Part shown: positions 9,605 through 19,241 of the stretch, in pieces
Layout: each line of letters begins with the position of its first letter
Numbering within the stretch: the stretch's first letter is position 1
Assembly (NCBI GenBank): GCA_963721115.1
Contig: CAVRIA010000008.1
Span: 372,001-436,000 of the forward strand
Reading direction: 5' to 3'
Length of the DNA stretch: 64,000 nt
Source: CAVRIA01 sp963721115
GTDB taxonomy: Bacteria > Desulfobacterota > Binatia > HRBIN30 > CADEER01
Position numbers and translations under genes: made by a program
Notes under the pieces: model-generated
What the model was told of the DNA's origin: nothing
Database searches by the model: none
The model's input: only the letters and a program-made list of their open reading frames with translations

Positions 9605-12543
9605 TCATTTTACGCGCTTCTCGAAGCAAACGCCGAACGGCGCCGCCCTCGGCGGCAAGCTACGAAGCGGGCAGCCCGTCAGGGCTCTGCCGACGCCGGC
9701 GACGAGCTCGTCGATCTCCACTGCGCCGCTTCCGTTGACGTCGAACGCGGCGCACGCGCCCACAGCGTCGAAGTCGAGTGCGATGCGTACTCCGCGCAGC
9801 AGCTCATCGATGGAGACACCACAGCTGGCATCGCAGTCACCGATGCAGGGATCGGTGACGGGATTGCTGGCGGCATTGGCGGGGTCGCTGCAGAGGTCGC
9901 GCTCGTCGCCGTCGAGAAAACCGTCGCGGTCGCGGTCGATGGCGATACGGACGCCGGAACCCGGCGGCACGCAGGTGTAGGTGACGCGATCGAGCGCGGC
10001 GAGATCGGCGTGTGAGGCGATCTCGCCGTCGCGATCCGAGCGGAAGCCGTCTTCCGTCTCTAGCCAGCCGCGCATCTGTCCCTCGACGACGGCGCGCGCC
10101 ACCAGATCGCAGTCGCCCGCCAGGTGGCGCTCCTCGAGCAGCCGAGCGCGCTCGGCGGCACCGTCGCCCGCCGTGGCGCCCACCGTCACCTGTTGGCCGA
10201 CGATCGGGGCGAGATTGGAATCGAAGGCCAACAGAAACGCCTCGAGCTTGCGTTTGTCGGCGGTGCTCAGGTTGAAGATGCCGGCGCTGAGAAAACGGAA
10301 CAACGTGTCGACGCTGCCGTCGTGGATGTAACCGAAGCCACGGATCTGCGGCCCCATGTACCCCGAGCCGCCGACGCCGAACATGCCGCCGCCGGCCATG
10401 CCGAACATGCCGACTCTGCGCGTACATGTTGCGTAGCTGTGGCGTCTTGAACGTTTGCGTCTCGAGCGCCTCGGAGTGAGTTGCATTGGTGCCGAAGAGT
10501 CCCCGTCCGGGGTCGAGGGTGTGGCAGGCCGCGCAGGTAATCAGGGTGGTGAAGTAGAGTTGGCGCCCGGCCGCCTCTTCGGCCGTCAGCGAGTCGTCGA
10601 GCGCGCGCACCGGGTTCGGCGGCGGCGCGATCTGCAGCACGAAGTCGCGTGAACGCCCGCATCTCGTCGTCGCTCAGCTCCCGTCGCGGCCGAGCAGGTC
10701 GACGAACGCGCACGTTGAACTGCGCGAAAGCGGCGCGCTCGTCGACTCGGGCTCGCCGCCGAAGCGGCCGCCGGTGCGGTCGCCGCGCCAGTGCATCGGG
10801 CCGTGCCCGCCAGGCCGCGCAGGCGTCTGCGTCGTCATCGGCCCCTTCAGCGGGTGGAACGTCTGGCGCGCTCGCCGATCGAGCCGGATGGGTTCGGGAT
10901 TCGTCGACGCACGGCGTCGTCGGGGTTGCCGAGGTCCCAGGCCAGGCTGTCGAAGTCGCCGAAGACGTGGCAGCTGGCGCACGACGCCTCGCCGTTGCTC
11001 GACGTGCGGCGCGCGTCGTAGAGGAAGCGGCCGTCCCGTCGACGACGCTCGGCGGCTCGGGGTCGTAGCAGCGGCACGTGCGCGATCTCGGCTGCGCTGG
11101 TCGCGCGTGTCGACCACCGAGATCCGCGTTGTCGAAGCGGGTCAGCACGTAGAGGCGGTCGGCGCGCCTCGTCGAGCACCAGCCCGCTCGGCCCGCCGCC
11201 GCTGACCGCGATGTGGTCGTCGGCGTCGGGCACGAAGCGTGTCGGCCTCGAGCGCCGCGCGTCGAAGACGCCGACCGCGCCGAGCCGAAGGCGGCCACGT
11301 AGAGCGTCGCGCCGTCGCCGCGTGACGGCCATCCGAGCGGCATCGCGAGGCTGTCGCTCCTTGCTCGCCGGCGGGCTCGGTACGCACGGTCGTAGTCGAT
11401 GTGCTTGTTCAGGTGGCGCGGCAGCCGCGCCGCTGGCGCCGTCGATGACGGTGATGCGGCTCTCGTGCAGGTGGCCGCGCACCGCGTGCCGGCGACGATC
11501 GCCCGGTCCCTCGAAGCGGACCTCGTTCCGCGCCTCGGTGTTGGTGACGTAGACGCTGCCCGTCGACCGGGTTGACGGCCATGTTGAAGAGGACGGTGCC
11601 GACGCGCGGCGAAGCGTCGCCGACTCGACGGCGGGTCGCCGCCGTCGGCGTCGATCGCGAAGACGTCGTAGTCGGGCAGGTCGAAGCGCACGGCGTCGCG
11701 TCCAGTTGCGGCCGAGCTCGTCGAGCCAGTGCCCGCTGCCGGGTCGTAGCTTGACGATCAGCCCGACCTCGGGCCGCGGCATCGCCGTCGACGTTGCGCG
11801 TAGGGCGGCGGCAGCCCGCCGGGCATCTGGACGCCGCCGACGATGCATGAGCCGGCGTCGACGCCCGCCGTTGCACACCGTCGCTCTCGTTGATGCGTGG
11901 TCGTCTGGTTGCCGGAGTGGAAGACGGCCGCGTAGACCGTGCTGCCGTCGGGCGTACCGCCAAGCGCGCGCGGCGTGTCGCCGAAGAGCGTCGACGATCG
12001 GTGAGCGGCGTGCCGCCGAGCGCGGCGCCGAGGTCGTCGGCGTCGAACACCCAGACGTCGGCGCGGCCGACGCCCGCGGTGGTGAGCTCGGCGGATCGTA
12101 CGGGCAGGTTCTGGCCGCGGTGGGCCGTCGTCACGAAGGCGCGGTTGCCGCCCGGCCCGGCGAACACGATGTCGCGCGGCTCGTCGCCGATCAGCAGCGT
12201 GCGGACCACGCGCGGCGGGTGCGGCGGCGACGTCGACGATGCTGATGCTGTCGGAGAGGTGGTTCACGACCCACACCTCGGTGTCGTCCAGCGCGCGCCA
12301 CCGCCACCGGCTCGAGCCCGACGGGCACCGAGCCGACGACGTGCGAGCCGGGCGCCGCCGACGTCGAAGATCTCCAGCCGGTTGTCGGGCGTGTTGACGG
12401 CGAAGAGCGGTCGCGCCGTCCGGCGACAGCGCCAGCGGCCGCACGTGACCGCTCTCGAACAAGGTGAAGTCTCCCGCCCACACGGCCGGCTCCGACGGCG
12501 GCGCCAGCAGTGCCAGGACGGCGAGGAGTGACGGCGCCCTCAT
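9605..12543 (-). pseudogene. Beta-propeller/di-haem cytochrome c protein with EF-hand tail, shredded by many indels
   Basis: One gene of about 970 codons can be traced across all three frames. It starts with a signal peptide ('SLLAVLALLAPP'). A YncE-like beta-propeller follows ('VRPLALSPDG', 'LDDTEVWVVNHLSDSISIVD', 'GDEPRDIVFAGPGGNRAFVT', 'STVYAAVFHSGNQT', 'DGATLYVAAFGS'). Then comes a first haem site 'CASCHVFGDFDS', 'MHWRGDRTGGRFGGEP', and a second haem site 'CAACHTLDPGRGLFG'. After 'GFGYIHDGSVDTLFRF' it ends in a Cys-bracketed EF-hand pair ('CDASCGVSIDELLRGV', 'FDVNGSGAVEIDELVAGV'). Between about 10418 and 12415 the frame changes roughly every 15-140 bases, usually by one base, yet the protein text between breaks is intact. 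The 3' third (9605-10418) is fully open. Family members are periplasmic cytochrome c peroxidase/MauG-like electron carriers. Confidence 0.7.
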
Positions 12544-12743
12544 CTCACTGCTCCTCCAACGTTCGCGAGCATACCACTTCTGTGGTTGTCCGTGGCAAGG
12601 AATGCGCTGCGCGCCATCGGCGCAGACCCTCCGCCTCCCCCGCGTCGCCCCGGGGGCTGTTGACCGAATTTTCTCGCTGCTCTTGCCATTGCCTCGTCGA
12701 GGAGACGAGAATCGAGCCGGTACGTTGATACGGTGACGGGATC

Positions 12744-13859
12744 ATGGACGAGCTCGACTACTCCGCCGGCCCGGTAGCGGTGCGCGATGATCTCAGGGAG
12801 ACGCACGCGTTTCTCCGGGAGCACCTGCGTTCGCCCGGGTGCTGGTGGAGCGGCGCCGAGCGGCTCGCCATGGTGCGGGCGGCGCGCGGCGCGGCGGAGT
12901 GCCGCTTGTGCCGCGAGCGCCAGACGGCGCTGTCACCGAACGCCGTGCAGGGAACGCACGACAGCGACGGAGCGCTGCCGGAGAACGTCGTCGAGGTGGT
13001 GCACCGCGTGCGCAGCGATCCGGGCCGGTTGTCGCGCGACTGGTACGAGCACCGCCTCGCGGGCGGGCTGACCGACGCCGCCTACGTCGAGATCATCGGC
13101 GTCGTGGCGCTGTCCGCGGGTGTCGACTATTTCGCCCGCGCGCTCGGCGTGCCGCCCTTCGCGCTGCCCGAGCCGAAGAGCGGCGCGCCCTCCGGGTATC
13201 GGCCGGCCGGCGCGGTCGGCGGCACCGCGTGGGTTCCCATGGTGGAGCCGGAGGGCGCGGTCGGGCCCGAGCTCGGCCTCTACGGGGATGCGCCGTTCGT
13301 GCCCAACATCGTCAAGGCGCTCAGCCTGGTTCCCGACGAGGCGCGCGCCCTGCGCCGCTCCTCCGACGCGCACTACGTGCCGGTCGAGCAGATTCCCGAT
13401 CCCAGCGCGCGGCGGGTCCTCGACCGCATGCAGATGGAGCTGGTGGCGTCGCGCGTCTCGGCGCTCAACCAGTGCTTCTACTGAACGACGGCGCACGCCA
13501 CGCTGCTCCGTGCGAGCAGCCAGCTCAACCAGTCGGAAGTCGACCTTGCGGCGGTCAACGGCGGCGTGGACTCCGACTGCGGCGTCGCGCACGGCGCCCG
13601 CCTGGTGGCCTTCACCGAGGCCGTCATGGCGGACGACCGCGAGCGCATGGCGTGCGAACGACGGGCCCTCGTCGACCTGCTCGGTGACGAGGCGTTCGTC
13701 GACGTCGTCGCCACCATCGCCGCCTTCAACGTCGTCGACCGCGTCGCCGACGCCACCGGCATCCCGCTCGACCCGATGATGCGGGCGATGAGCGCCGACG
13801 TGCGACAGGAGCTCGGCCTGAGCCGCTTCGCCTCGGCGGCCAACACGCCGCAGGAGTGA
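12744..13859 (+). CDS. AhpD-like/carboxymuconolactone decarboxylase-family selenoprotein (Sec at codon 247)
   Basis: The frame runs 371 codons with a single in-frame TGA at 13482-13484. Reading that TGA as selenocysteine gives 'NQCFYUTTAHATLL'. With the upstream Glu this is an exact AhpD catalytic motif E-x11-C-x2-U-x3-H. The sequence after the TGA is clearly the same protein: helical, no other stop, ending 'AANTPQE'. The N-terminal half has a second, motif-less helical repeat ('YVEIIGVVALSAGVDYFARALG'), as in two-repeat members. AhpD-type proteins are thiol peroxidases or disulfide reductases; Sec in the CxxC position is known in some bacterial AhpD-like proteins. A SECIS-like hairpin follows the TGA (see 13502-13520). 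It is divergent from the cytochrome gene. No sel genes are in the window. The alternatives are a Cys codon (TGC) miscalled as TGA, or a real stop. Confidence 0.8.
13502..13520 (+). promoter_or_regulatory. Candidate bacterial SECIS hairpin of the AhpD-like gene
   Basis: Directly inside the coding region, 17 bases after the TGA, lies a perfect 7-bp stem GCTGCTC/GAGCAGC with the loop CGTGC. The loop begins 25 bases after the TGA and has G as its second base. Bacterial SECIS elements read by SelB are short hairpins whose loop lies about 16-37 bases downstream of UGA and has a G among its first two positions, so this fits. Confidence 0.6.
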
Positions 13860-13981
13860 ATGTCGCTCGCTGCTGCTGCCCAGCCGGCACTTTCGGCGGG
13901 AAGCGCAGGCACGCTGACGCGCGGTTGAACGTATCGTTTGTCCTTTCGCTCGCCGGGACCGTTGTGCGACTACTAGCTACT

Positions 13982-14959
13982 ATGAGGAGGCGCACGGTAT
14001 TGGCATCCGGAGCTGCAGCCCGCGGTCGAGTCTTCCTGACGGCGAGCCTCGTGCTCGTTTCCCTGGTCCTGGTCCCTCTCGCTCTGTGCGCCCAGGACTG
14101 TGAAGGCGTGTGTGACGGCCGCTGGTGCCTGGTGCCGGAAACCGGCGCGGGAGGGAATTGCCTGATTCAGCCCGGCGGGTGCGCGTGCGTTCCGGAGGTC
14201 ACTCCCACGGCGACACCCGTGGTCGGCCAGTGCGAGGGAGACTGCGACGGTGACGGCGCCGTTCGCATCGACGAGTTGATCCTCAGCGTGAACATCGCGC
14301 TCGGAATCGCGCCGCCCAGCTCGTGTCCGGCCGGGCAGTGCTCCGACGGCCCGCCGATCGCGGTGAGTTGCACCATCAGGGCGGTCAACAACGCGCTTGC
14401 CGGTTGTCCCACGGCAGCGGCTGAGCCGACGCGTACCGCGACGCCGAGCCAAGCCGTATCGCCCCAGCCGACGGCGACGCCATCCCCACCAGAGCTTTCG
14501 CTGGCCGTGCGGGCGGTGCCGCTGCCGGACGAGGGCCGGGTGGAGATCACCGCCGAGCTTCTCCAGCTCGGCGGCTCGGCCGTCTGGTACCTGGCTGGCT
14601 GCTCCGCCCTCTGCCGGCCGACATTGTATCGCGCAATCTCATTCTACATCGTCGGCCCGGACGGCGAGGAGGTCATCATCGACGACCCGTGCGTCGGCCC
14701 GTTGTTCTGTGCCGAGTACCTGGAAGAGCTGGCGCCCGACACGTCGCGGACTCAAACGGCGTCGGTCACGGGCACCGCGTGGGTCGAGGGTGAATCGAAT
14801 TTCCAGTGCTACGGCTGCACCACGACACCGCTTGCGACCGGTCACTACACGGTCGTAGCGAGCTTCGTCTACCGGCTCGGCCAGAGCTTCGCGGATCCGA
14901 TCCAGCCCGCCCTCACGGCGACCGCCGGATTCGACTGGCCGCCGGTGGCGGAACCGTGA
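13982..14959 (+). CDS. Secreted EF-hand (dockerin-like) protein with Thr/Pro linker, unknown C-terminal domain
   Basis: A protein of 325 residues. A signal peptide (hydrophobic 'FLTASLVLVSLVLVPLALC') is followed by a Cys-rich segment and a first EF-hand 'CEGDCDGDGAVRIDEL'. The second EF-hand of the usual pair is degenerate and Cys-rich ('CTIRAVNNALAGC'). A Thr/Pro/Ala linker follows, then a beta-rich domain of about 150 residues with Cys pairs ('CSALCRP', 'CYGCTTTPL') that I do not recognise. It shares the EF-hand module with the genes at 1263 and 9605. The start at 13982 was chosen because it sets the signal peptide at the N-terminus; upstream in-frame sequence has no signal-peptide logic. 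Confidence 0.7.
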   Translation: MRRRTVLASGAAARGRVFLTASLVLVSLVLVPLALCAQDCEGVCDGRWCLVPETGAGGNCLIQPGGCACVPEVTPTATPVVGQCEGDCDGDGAVRIDELILSVNIALGIAPPSSCPAGQCSDGPPIAVSCTIRAVNNALAGCPTAAAEPTRTATPSQAVSPQPTATPSPPELSLAVRAVPLPDEGRVEITAELLQLGGSAVWYLAGCSALCRPTLYRAISFYIVGPDGEEVIIDDPCVGPLFCAEYLEELAPDTSRTQTASVTGTAWVEGESNFQCYGCTTTPLATGHYTVVASFVYRLGQSFADPIQPALTATAGFDWPPVAEP

Positions 14960-15079
14960 GCCGGAAGAGAATCGTTGCTCGGCTGGCCGTGCACCGTCGA
15001 AGGAGACGCTCCGCAGGCCAATTGACTCTCCCCCACTCGTCCCTGCTACGTTGTCCAGCAGCGCGACGAGGAGACCACG

Positions 15080-15805
15080 TTGCAGAGCTTGCGGAGCACC
15101 CCACTGTCGATGCGGGTCTTCACGACGACCCTCCTGCTGACCCTCGGCGTCGGCTACGCCCTGTCCCTGGTCTACCTGTACGTCAAGAAGGTCGAGCCGC
15201 ACCGAGTCGCGGGGCACGGCCTCGTGCAGGGGGTGGCGTACAACTACAACGGCATCGAAGACCAGGCCCCCATCCTGACCGCGCTGGAAGGGAGCATGGG
15301 GAACTTCCTCGATCCGGACGAGCTGCGGGCGATCGACCGTTGGATCGGGACGGGGGCGACGGAGGCCGTCTACCGCCAGGAGATCGAGCCGATCCTCGAG
15401 AAGAACTGCGTGCCTTGCCACCGCAAAGGTGCGTACGAGCCTGCGCTGACATCGTTCGCGGAGGTATCAAAGCTGAGCGCGGCCGGCAATGGGATGGACG
15501 TCGTCAAGCTCGCACGTACGACGCACGTCCACGTCCTCGCGATTCCGCTGCTGTTCTATGTCCTCGGCGCCCTCTTCGTGCGCACACGCTTCAGCGAAGG
15601 ACTGAAATCCGTGATCGTCGTCGTTCCGTTCGTCGGCGTCGCTCTGGACATCTCTCACTGGTGGCTGACCCGACGGGACCCGTCCCACGCGATGGGGGTC
15701 GTCATCGGGGGCATGCTCATGAGCCTCGGCTTCGGACTCATGTGGCTGATGACCTTCTATGACCTCTACGCACCGCTCGGAAAGGGGACCACCACGGGCG
15801 ACTGA
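15080..15805 (+). CDS. Membrane protein with one c-type haem motif
   Basis: A protein of 241 residues. It has one N-terminal membrane anchor ('VFTTTLLLTLGVGYALSLVY'), then about 100 periplasmic residues with a single haem site CVPCH near residue 115, followed by 'KGAYEPALTSFAEV'. Three further membrane helices complete the C-terminus, with His residues ('HVHVLAIPLL', 'ISHWW') that could be haem ligands. It resembles membrane cytochromes paired with oxidases or alkane/ammonia-type systems, but no partner is adjacent. The TTG start at 15080 follows GAGGAG; no ATG is placed better. I infer electron transfer at the cytoplasmic membrane. Confidence 0.7.
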   Translation: MQSLRSTPLSMRVFTTTLLLTLGVGYALSLVYLYVKKVEPHRVAGHGLVQGVAYNYNGIEDQAPILTALEGSMGNFLDPDELRAIDRWIGTGATEAVYRQEIEPILEKNCVPCHRKGAYEPALTSFAEVSKLSAAGNGMDVVKLARTTHVHVLAIPLLFYVLGALFVRTRFSEGLKSVIVVVPFVGVALDISHWWLTRRDPSHAMGVVIGGMLMSLGFGLMWLMTFYDLYAPLGKGTTTGD

Positions 15806-15870
15806 CGCGCGTTCTCGTTCCCGGAGACGAAGAGCTGCTGAACCGACTGTCCGCCGTCCCGAATGGATCG

Positions 15871-16545
15871 ATGATGACACGCCCCGAGATCTCGATAGGG
15901 CTCGCGAGCGTATCCGACGCCGTCGAGATCGCCCTCATGTCGCGAGATCTGATCGAGATGGGGTTGCGATGGTCCTGGGCGCCCGGAAGGGTCGCCGCCA
16001 GTGTTCGAAGTCCGAATGCGATCGTGATCGTTGCTCGTGCCGGGGATCGGATCGCGGGCTTTGGAATCATGCGCTACGGCGATGACGACGCGCACCTGGA
16101 TCTTCTCGGTGTCGATCAGGACTACCAGAGAGGAGGCGTCGGACGCCGGCTCGTGGAGTGGCTCGAGAAGCCGGCTCTCGTCGCCGGGATCTCCGCGGTC
16201 TTTCTGGAGGTGCGGGTGCGGAACCGCGCGGGGCAGGCGTTCTATGAGCGGCTCGGGTACCGGGAGCTCGGACGCATCGCCGGCTATTACGAAGGCCGCG
16301 AGTCGGCCATCCGCATGGGTCGCGAGCTGGGATGCTGGGCAAGCCGGAGCCGGCGATATGGCCGGTCTGAGTCGACTGACCGCGATGCCGCAGGGATCTC
16401 GACCTCGCCGTCCTTCCCTTCTTCCGCATGGCGCATCCCCGTTGTTCGTTCCATGGAACACCTCGAGACGAAAGCTCGACATGACTCTTCCATATCGAGC
16501 TCACTTCGAAGTATCCAGAAATCGCGTCTCTCGGACCGCATGTAA
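15871..16545 (+). CDS. GNAT-family N-acetyltransferase with unusual C-terminal tail
   Basis: A RimI-like GNAT domain fills residues 5 to about 150. The acetyl-CoA binding segment is 'QRGGVGRRLVEWL' (R/Q-x-x-G-x-G/A), and 'VRNRAGQAFYERLGYREL' is the usual C-terminal part. It would transfer an acetyl group from acetyl-CoA to a protein N-terminus or small amine. The last 65 residues or so, after 'MGRELG', are Ser/Arg-rich without any GNAT character. This suggests that the true end was near base 16330 and a frameshift has added a spurious tail. Confidence 0.75.
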   Translation: MMTRPEISIGLASVSDAVEIALMSRDLIEMGLRWSWAPGRVAASVRSPNAIVIVARAGDRIAGFGIMRYGDDDAHLDLLGVDQDYQRGGVGRRLVEWLEKPALVAGISAVFLEVRVRNRAGQAFYERLGYRELGRIAGYYEGRESAIRMGRELGCWASRSRRYGRSESTDRDAAGISTSPSFPSSAWRIPVVRSMEHLETKARHDSSISSSLRSIQKSRLSDRM

Positions 16546-16630
16546 GCACTGCTCGACGCATTCTACTCGGGTGCCGTGGAGCCACCGGCCGACCTTGGAT
16601 CTCGCGAAAAGCTCTCACGCCGAGACGCGA

Positions 16631-17762
16631 TCAACGTCCCGGCGTTGCGGCGCTGAGGTCGCCGCGGGCGGCGTGGAGCTCAGCGCCCGAACCGAGGCCG
16701 GGAATGCCGATCTGCTGGATGCGCCGCGCGTTGTCGCCCTGCTCGTAGCGGGGCAGACGGCCTTCGGTGCGCCAGACGCGAAACCCCAGAGCGGCGGAGA
16801 GCACGCGAATCGGATAGTCGCGCGGCAGGTTCTGCAGGTAGGGCTGGATGGTGACGAAATCGCGCGCCCCGTACTGCTTCATGATCGAGAGCAGGCCGCC
16901 GTTGCGCGGTCCGATGTTGTAGGCGAGCAGGCCGAGGAACAGATCGCCGCGCATCGCCGCCAGGTAGTGGCGCAGGGTGGCCGCGGCGACGAAGGCGTTG
17001 TGCCGCTGGTTGAGCGGATCGAGCTCGGCGACCCGGAGCTTCTTCTGCGCCATGGCGACGCGCCACTTTCGGCGGCGCGGTGAGCTGGAAGAGGCCGCGC
17101 CCGCCGTCGCGGCTGTCGCGCGGGTAGAAGGCGGACTCGGTAGCGGCGACGCCCATGAGCACCTCGGGGTCGACATCGAATGCTGTGGCGGCCTCGCGCA
17201 CCGTCGGCTCGAACACCCGCGAGCGCTCCAGGATCTGCAGCAGCGTCTTCTGATCGGCGCGCCGGTAGGCGGCGTAGACCTGGTGCGCGACCGTGGCCCG
17301 CGCCGCCGCCTCGGCTCCGCCCATGACTGTGCGCAAGCTGCTGAGCTCGTCGTGGAAGCTCGGTTGGCGTACGAACCAGGCCGCGGCGATCGCGATGCAA
17401 AGCGCCAGCATCGCCGGCAGCCACCACGCGCGCGCCGCGATCGGACGGCGCAGGCGGGTCCAGCCGAGCAACAGCAGCGCGCCGGCGAGGACCAGAACGA
17501 GAACCGAGCCGGCAAAGGGGACGAGGCTGTGCCAGGTGTCGGCGCCGGCGAACTGACCGGCGGCGCGGCCGAGCACGGCGGCGATGCCCACCAGCGCGGC
17601 CGCGAGCAGGGCGAGTAGCTCGAGCGCGCCAAGGACCCAGGGCCAGCGCGAAGCGTGCGGTGTGCGACGGTTCCGTTGCGCGGCCCGCCGCCTCTGCGTC
17701 GCCGCCGCAGCCGTCTTCGACGCCGATGTCCGCGCCGGTACCACCCGGCCTGCCTCTTCCAC
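16631..17762 (-). CDS. Membrane-anchored lytic transglycosylase (SLT domain), one frame break
   Basis: Three N-terminal membrane helices (around 'LGALELLALLAAALVGIAAV', 'VLVLVLAGALLLLGW' and 'MLALCIAIAAAWFV') lead into a periplasmic goose-type SLT domain. Catalytic-site text is clear: 'GVAATESAFYPRDSRDGG', with Glu as acid, then 'GLFQLTAP', and later 'LRHYLAAMRGDLFLGLLAYN'. It would cleave glycan strands of peptidoglycan. A +1 break lies near 17060-17090: before it the text is in one frame, after it 'AMAQKKLRVAELDPLNQRHN' continues in another. I chose the GTG at 17762, with GGGAGG seven bases upstream. The in-frame extension further upstream is merely the mosaic repeat read through. Confidence 0.75.
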
Positions 17763-17869
17763 TGTACCTGCCTCCCCGCGCACGCCGCTCCCCGGGCATG
17801 GTAGCGCCGGCGGCGGCGAAAGCGAAATGCGCGGAATTGACTCTCGCGCACAGACGCGGTGCGCGGGAA

Positions 17870-18513
17870 TTCCGGAGCCTCGGTCGGAGACAAGAAGCCC
17901 CTCCGCCTCCCCTTTGATCACAAGGAGCCGGTTTGTTTTGTGCGGGGCTTGCGCCCCTGCGGCCCCTCCGGGGAGGGAACCGCTCAGACGCCGCGGTTCC
18001 CTCCCCGAACCCCTCTCTCCGGTGGCTCCGCTCCGAGGCGAATCCGCTTCCCCGCTCCGCACCGGACCTGGCGGGTCAGCGCGCGTAACGGGATCCGACT
18101 CACTGCCTGAATCTACGCGCCACTGACGGGAACCGACGCCCTCGGCCTCGCGCACGGCTTCACCACCGCGCCACTCTCTGCCGATCTCGTCCTCACGCCT
18201 CTTCGAAAGGTCGAGGCCTTGGAGTCTTGATTCTTTCTTCTTTCGCTTCGCGATGAAGCGCTTCGCTTCGAGTGCAGTGTCGCGCTCGATCGAGGTGCTT
18301 CGACCTCCTGCATCGTTCCGAGCACAGCGATCTCTTCGAACGCGCGCGTGGACGCGGTTCGGGCAGAGCCGCGCCACGAAGGATGGTGGTCGATTCGGTG
18401 GCTCACTGGGACTGCGCTGCCTGGCCGCGGGGCGACCACTACACCCTATTTGCCCGCGCAGCGTTCAAGGGAAGTGGGAGCTCGAGGGCGACAACCGTAG
18501 GTTTCGCCCTCGA
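17870..18513 (+). repeat. Mosaic repeat, copy A
   Basis: About 640 bases that recur in inverted orientation at roughly 42470-43110, with identity by eye of about 85%. Landmarks in order: CGGTCGGAGAC, 'TGTGCGGGGCTTGCGCCCC', the CGCGGTTCCCTCCCC block, 'GTGGCTCCGCTCCGAGGCG', the core CGCCTCTTCGAAAGG...CCTTGG (18197-18223), and finally 'CGACAACCGTAGGTTTCGCC'. It is non-coding by my reading. Confidence 0.75.
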
Positions 18514-18629
18514 AGGTTACCATGTATGCGGCGGCGAGCTGGTTGGACGGAGAAGAAATGGGAGCCATCCTTCGTACACGTGAAGCACCACGGTGGTGCT
18601 CACAAGGCTGTACTGCCAACAGCAGTACG

Positions 18630-18740
18630 ATAGCGGGCGCAGGGGCAGAGCCCCAGCACCGACAATGGGGGTCCACCCGAGGGGCGGCGGGGTGCGTCCG
18701 GCGGGAGTCCGGGTTTCGGGCTCCGGAGTCAAGGCGCCCC
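18630..18740 (+). repeat. Mosaic repeat module 'ACAATGGGGGTCCACCCGAG'
   Basis: A short module, 'GCAGGGGCAGAGCCCCAGC' followed by the named string and a GGCGGCGGGG run. It recurs at about 43100-43175 and 42390-42450 in inverted orientation, next to the other repeat blocks. It shows that the repeat is built of shuffled parts. Confidence 0.6.
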
Positions 18741-18859
18741 TCTCGCGCCTTCTCTTCTTCGATCCCAGGCCCCGGGCCGATCGGTAGCTGTTTGGTGCGG
18801 GCGCCCGCCTGCACCTGCGACCCCAGCGGGGAGAGCGGTCCGATGGACCGCTGGCCGGA

Positions 18860-19238
18860 GGCACGCCGCGGTTCCCTCCCCGCACCCCTCTCTCCGGTGG
18901 CTCCGCTCCGAGGCGAATGTGCTTCCCCTTTGAGCACCGGAGCTGGCGGTCGGCGCGTAACGGGAGACATCCCACTGCCTGAATCTACGCGCCACTGACG
19001 GGAATCGACTCCCTCGGTCGCGTGCACAGTCTCATTACCGCGCCACTCTTTGCCGATCTCGTCCTCACGCCTCTTCGAAAGGTCGAGGCCTTGGAGTTTT
19101 GATCTCTCAAACCCAACAGCCAACAACTCAACAACCTAACAACCTGCCCTTTCGCGCCTCTTCGAAAGGTCGAGACCTTGGGAGTTTGATTTTTTCCGAC
19201 CCCAACAACGAACAGCTCAACAACGTAACAACCTGCAG
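18860..19238 (+). repeat. Mosaic repeat, copy C, plus two AACAAC-rich core units
   Basis: A partial second copy of the block seen in copy A (18880-19094), ending with the core at 19068-19094. It is followed by AACAAC/CAACAACCTAAC tracts and another core at 19155-19181. The unit ends at CTGCAG (about 19238), exactly before the next gene. The same AACAAC tract with CTGCAG appears reversed at about 43206-43250. Confidence 0.7.
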
Positions 19239-19241
19239 TTG

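Noticed and set aside
10418..12415. Programmed frameshifting as the reason for the many frame changes.
   Set aside because: There are far too many shifts, of different direction and without a repeated slippery motif.
17870..18510. Long frames through the repeats with text such as 'SPRSGATGERG' and 'REPRR', seen in several copies.
   Set aside because: The strings differ in frame continuity between copies, have no start or ribosome site and match only each other. They follow from the DNA repeat, not from a protein.
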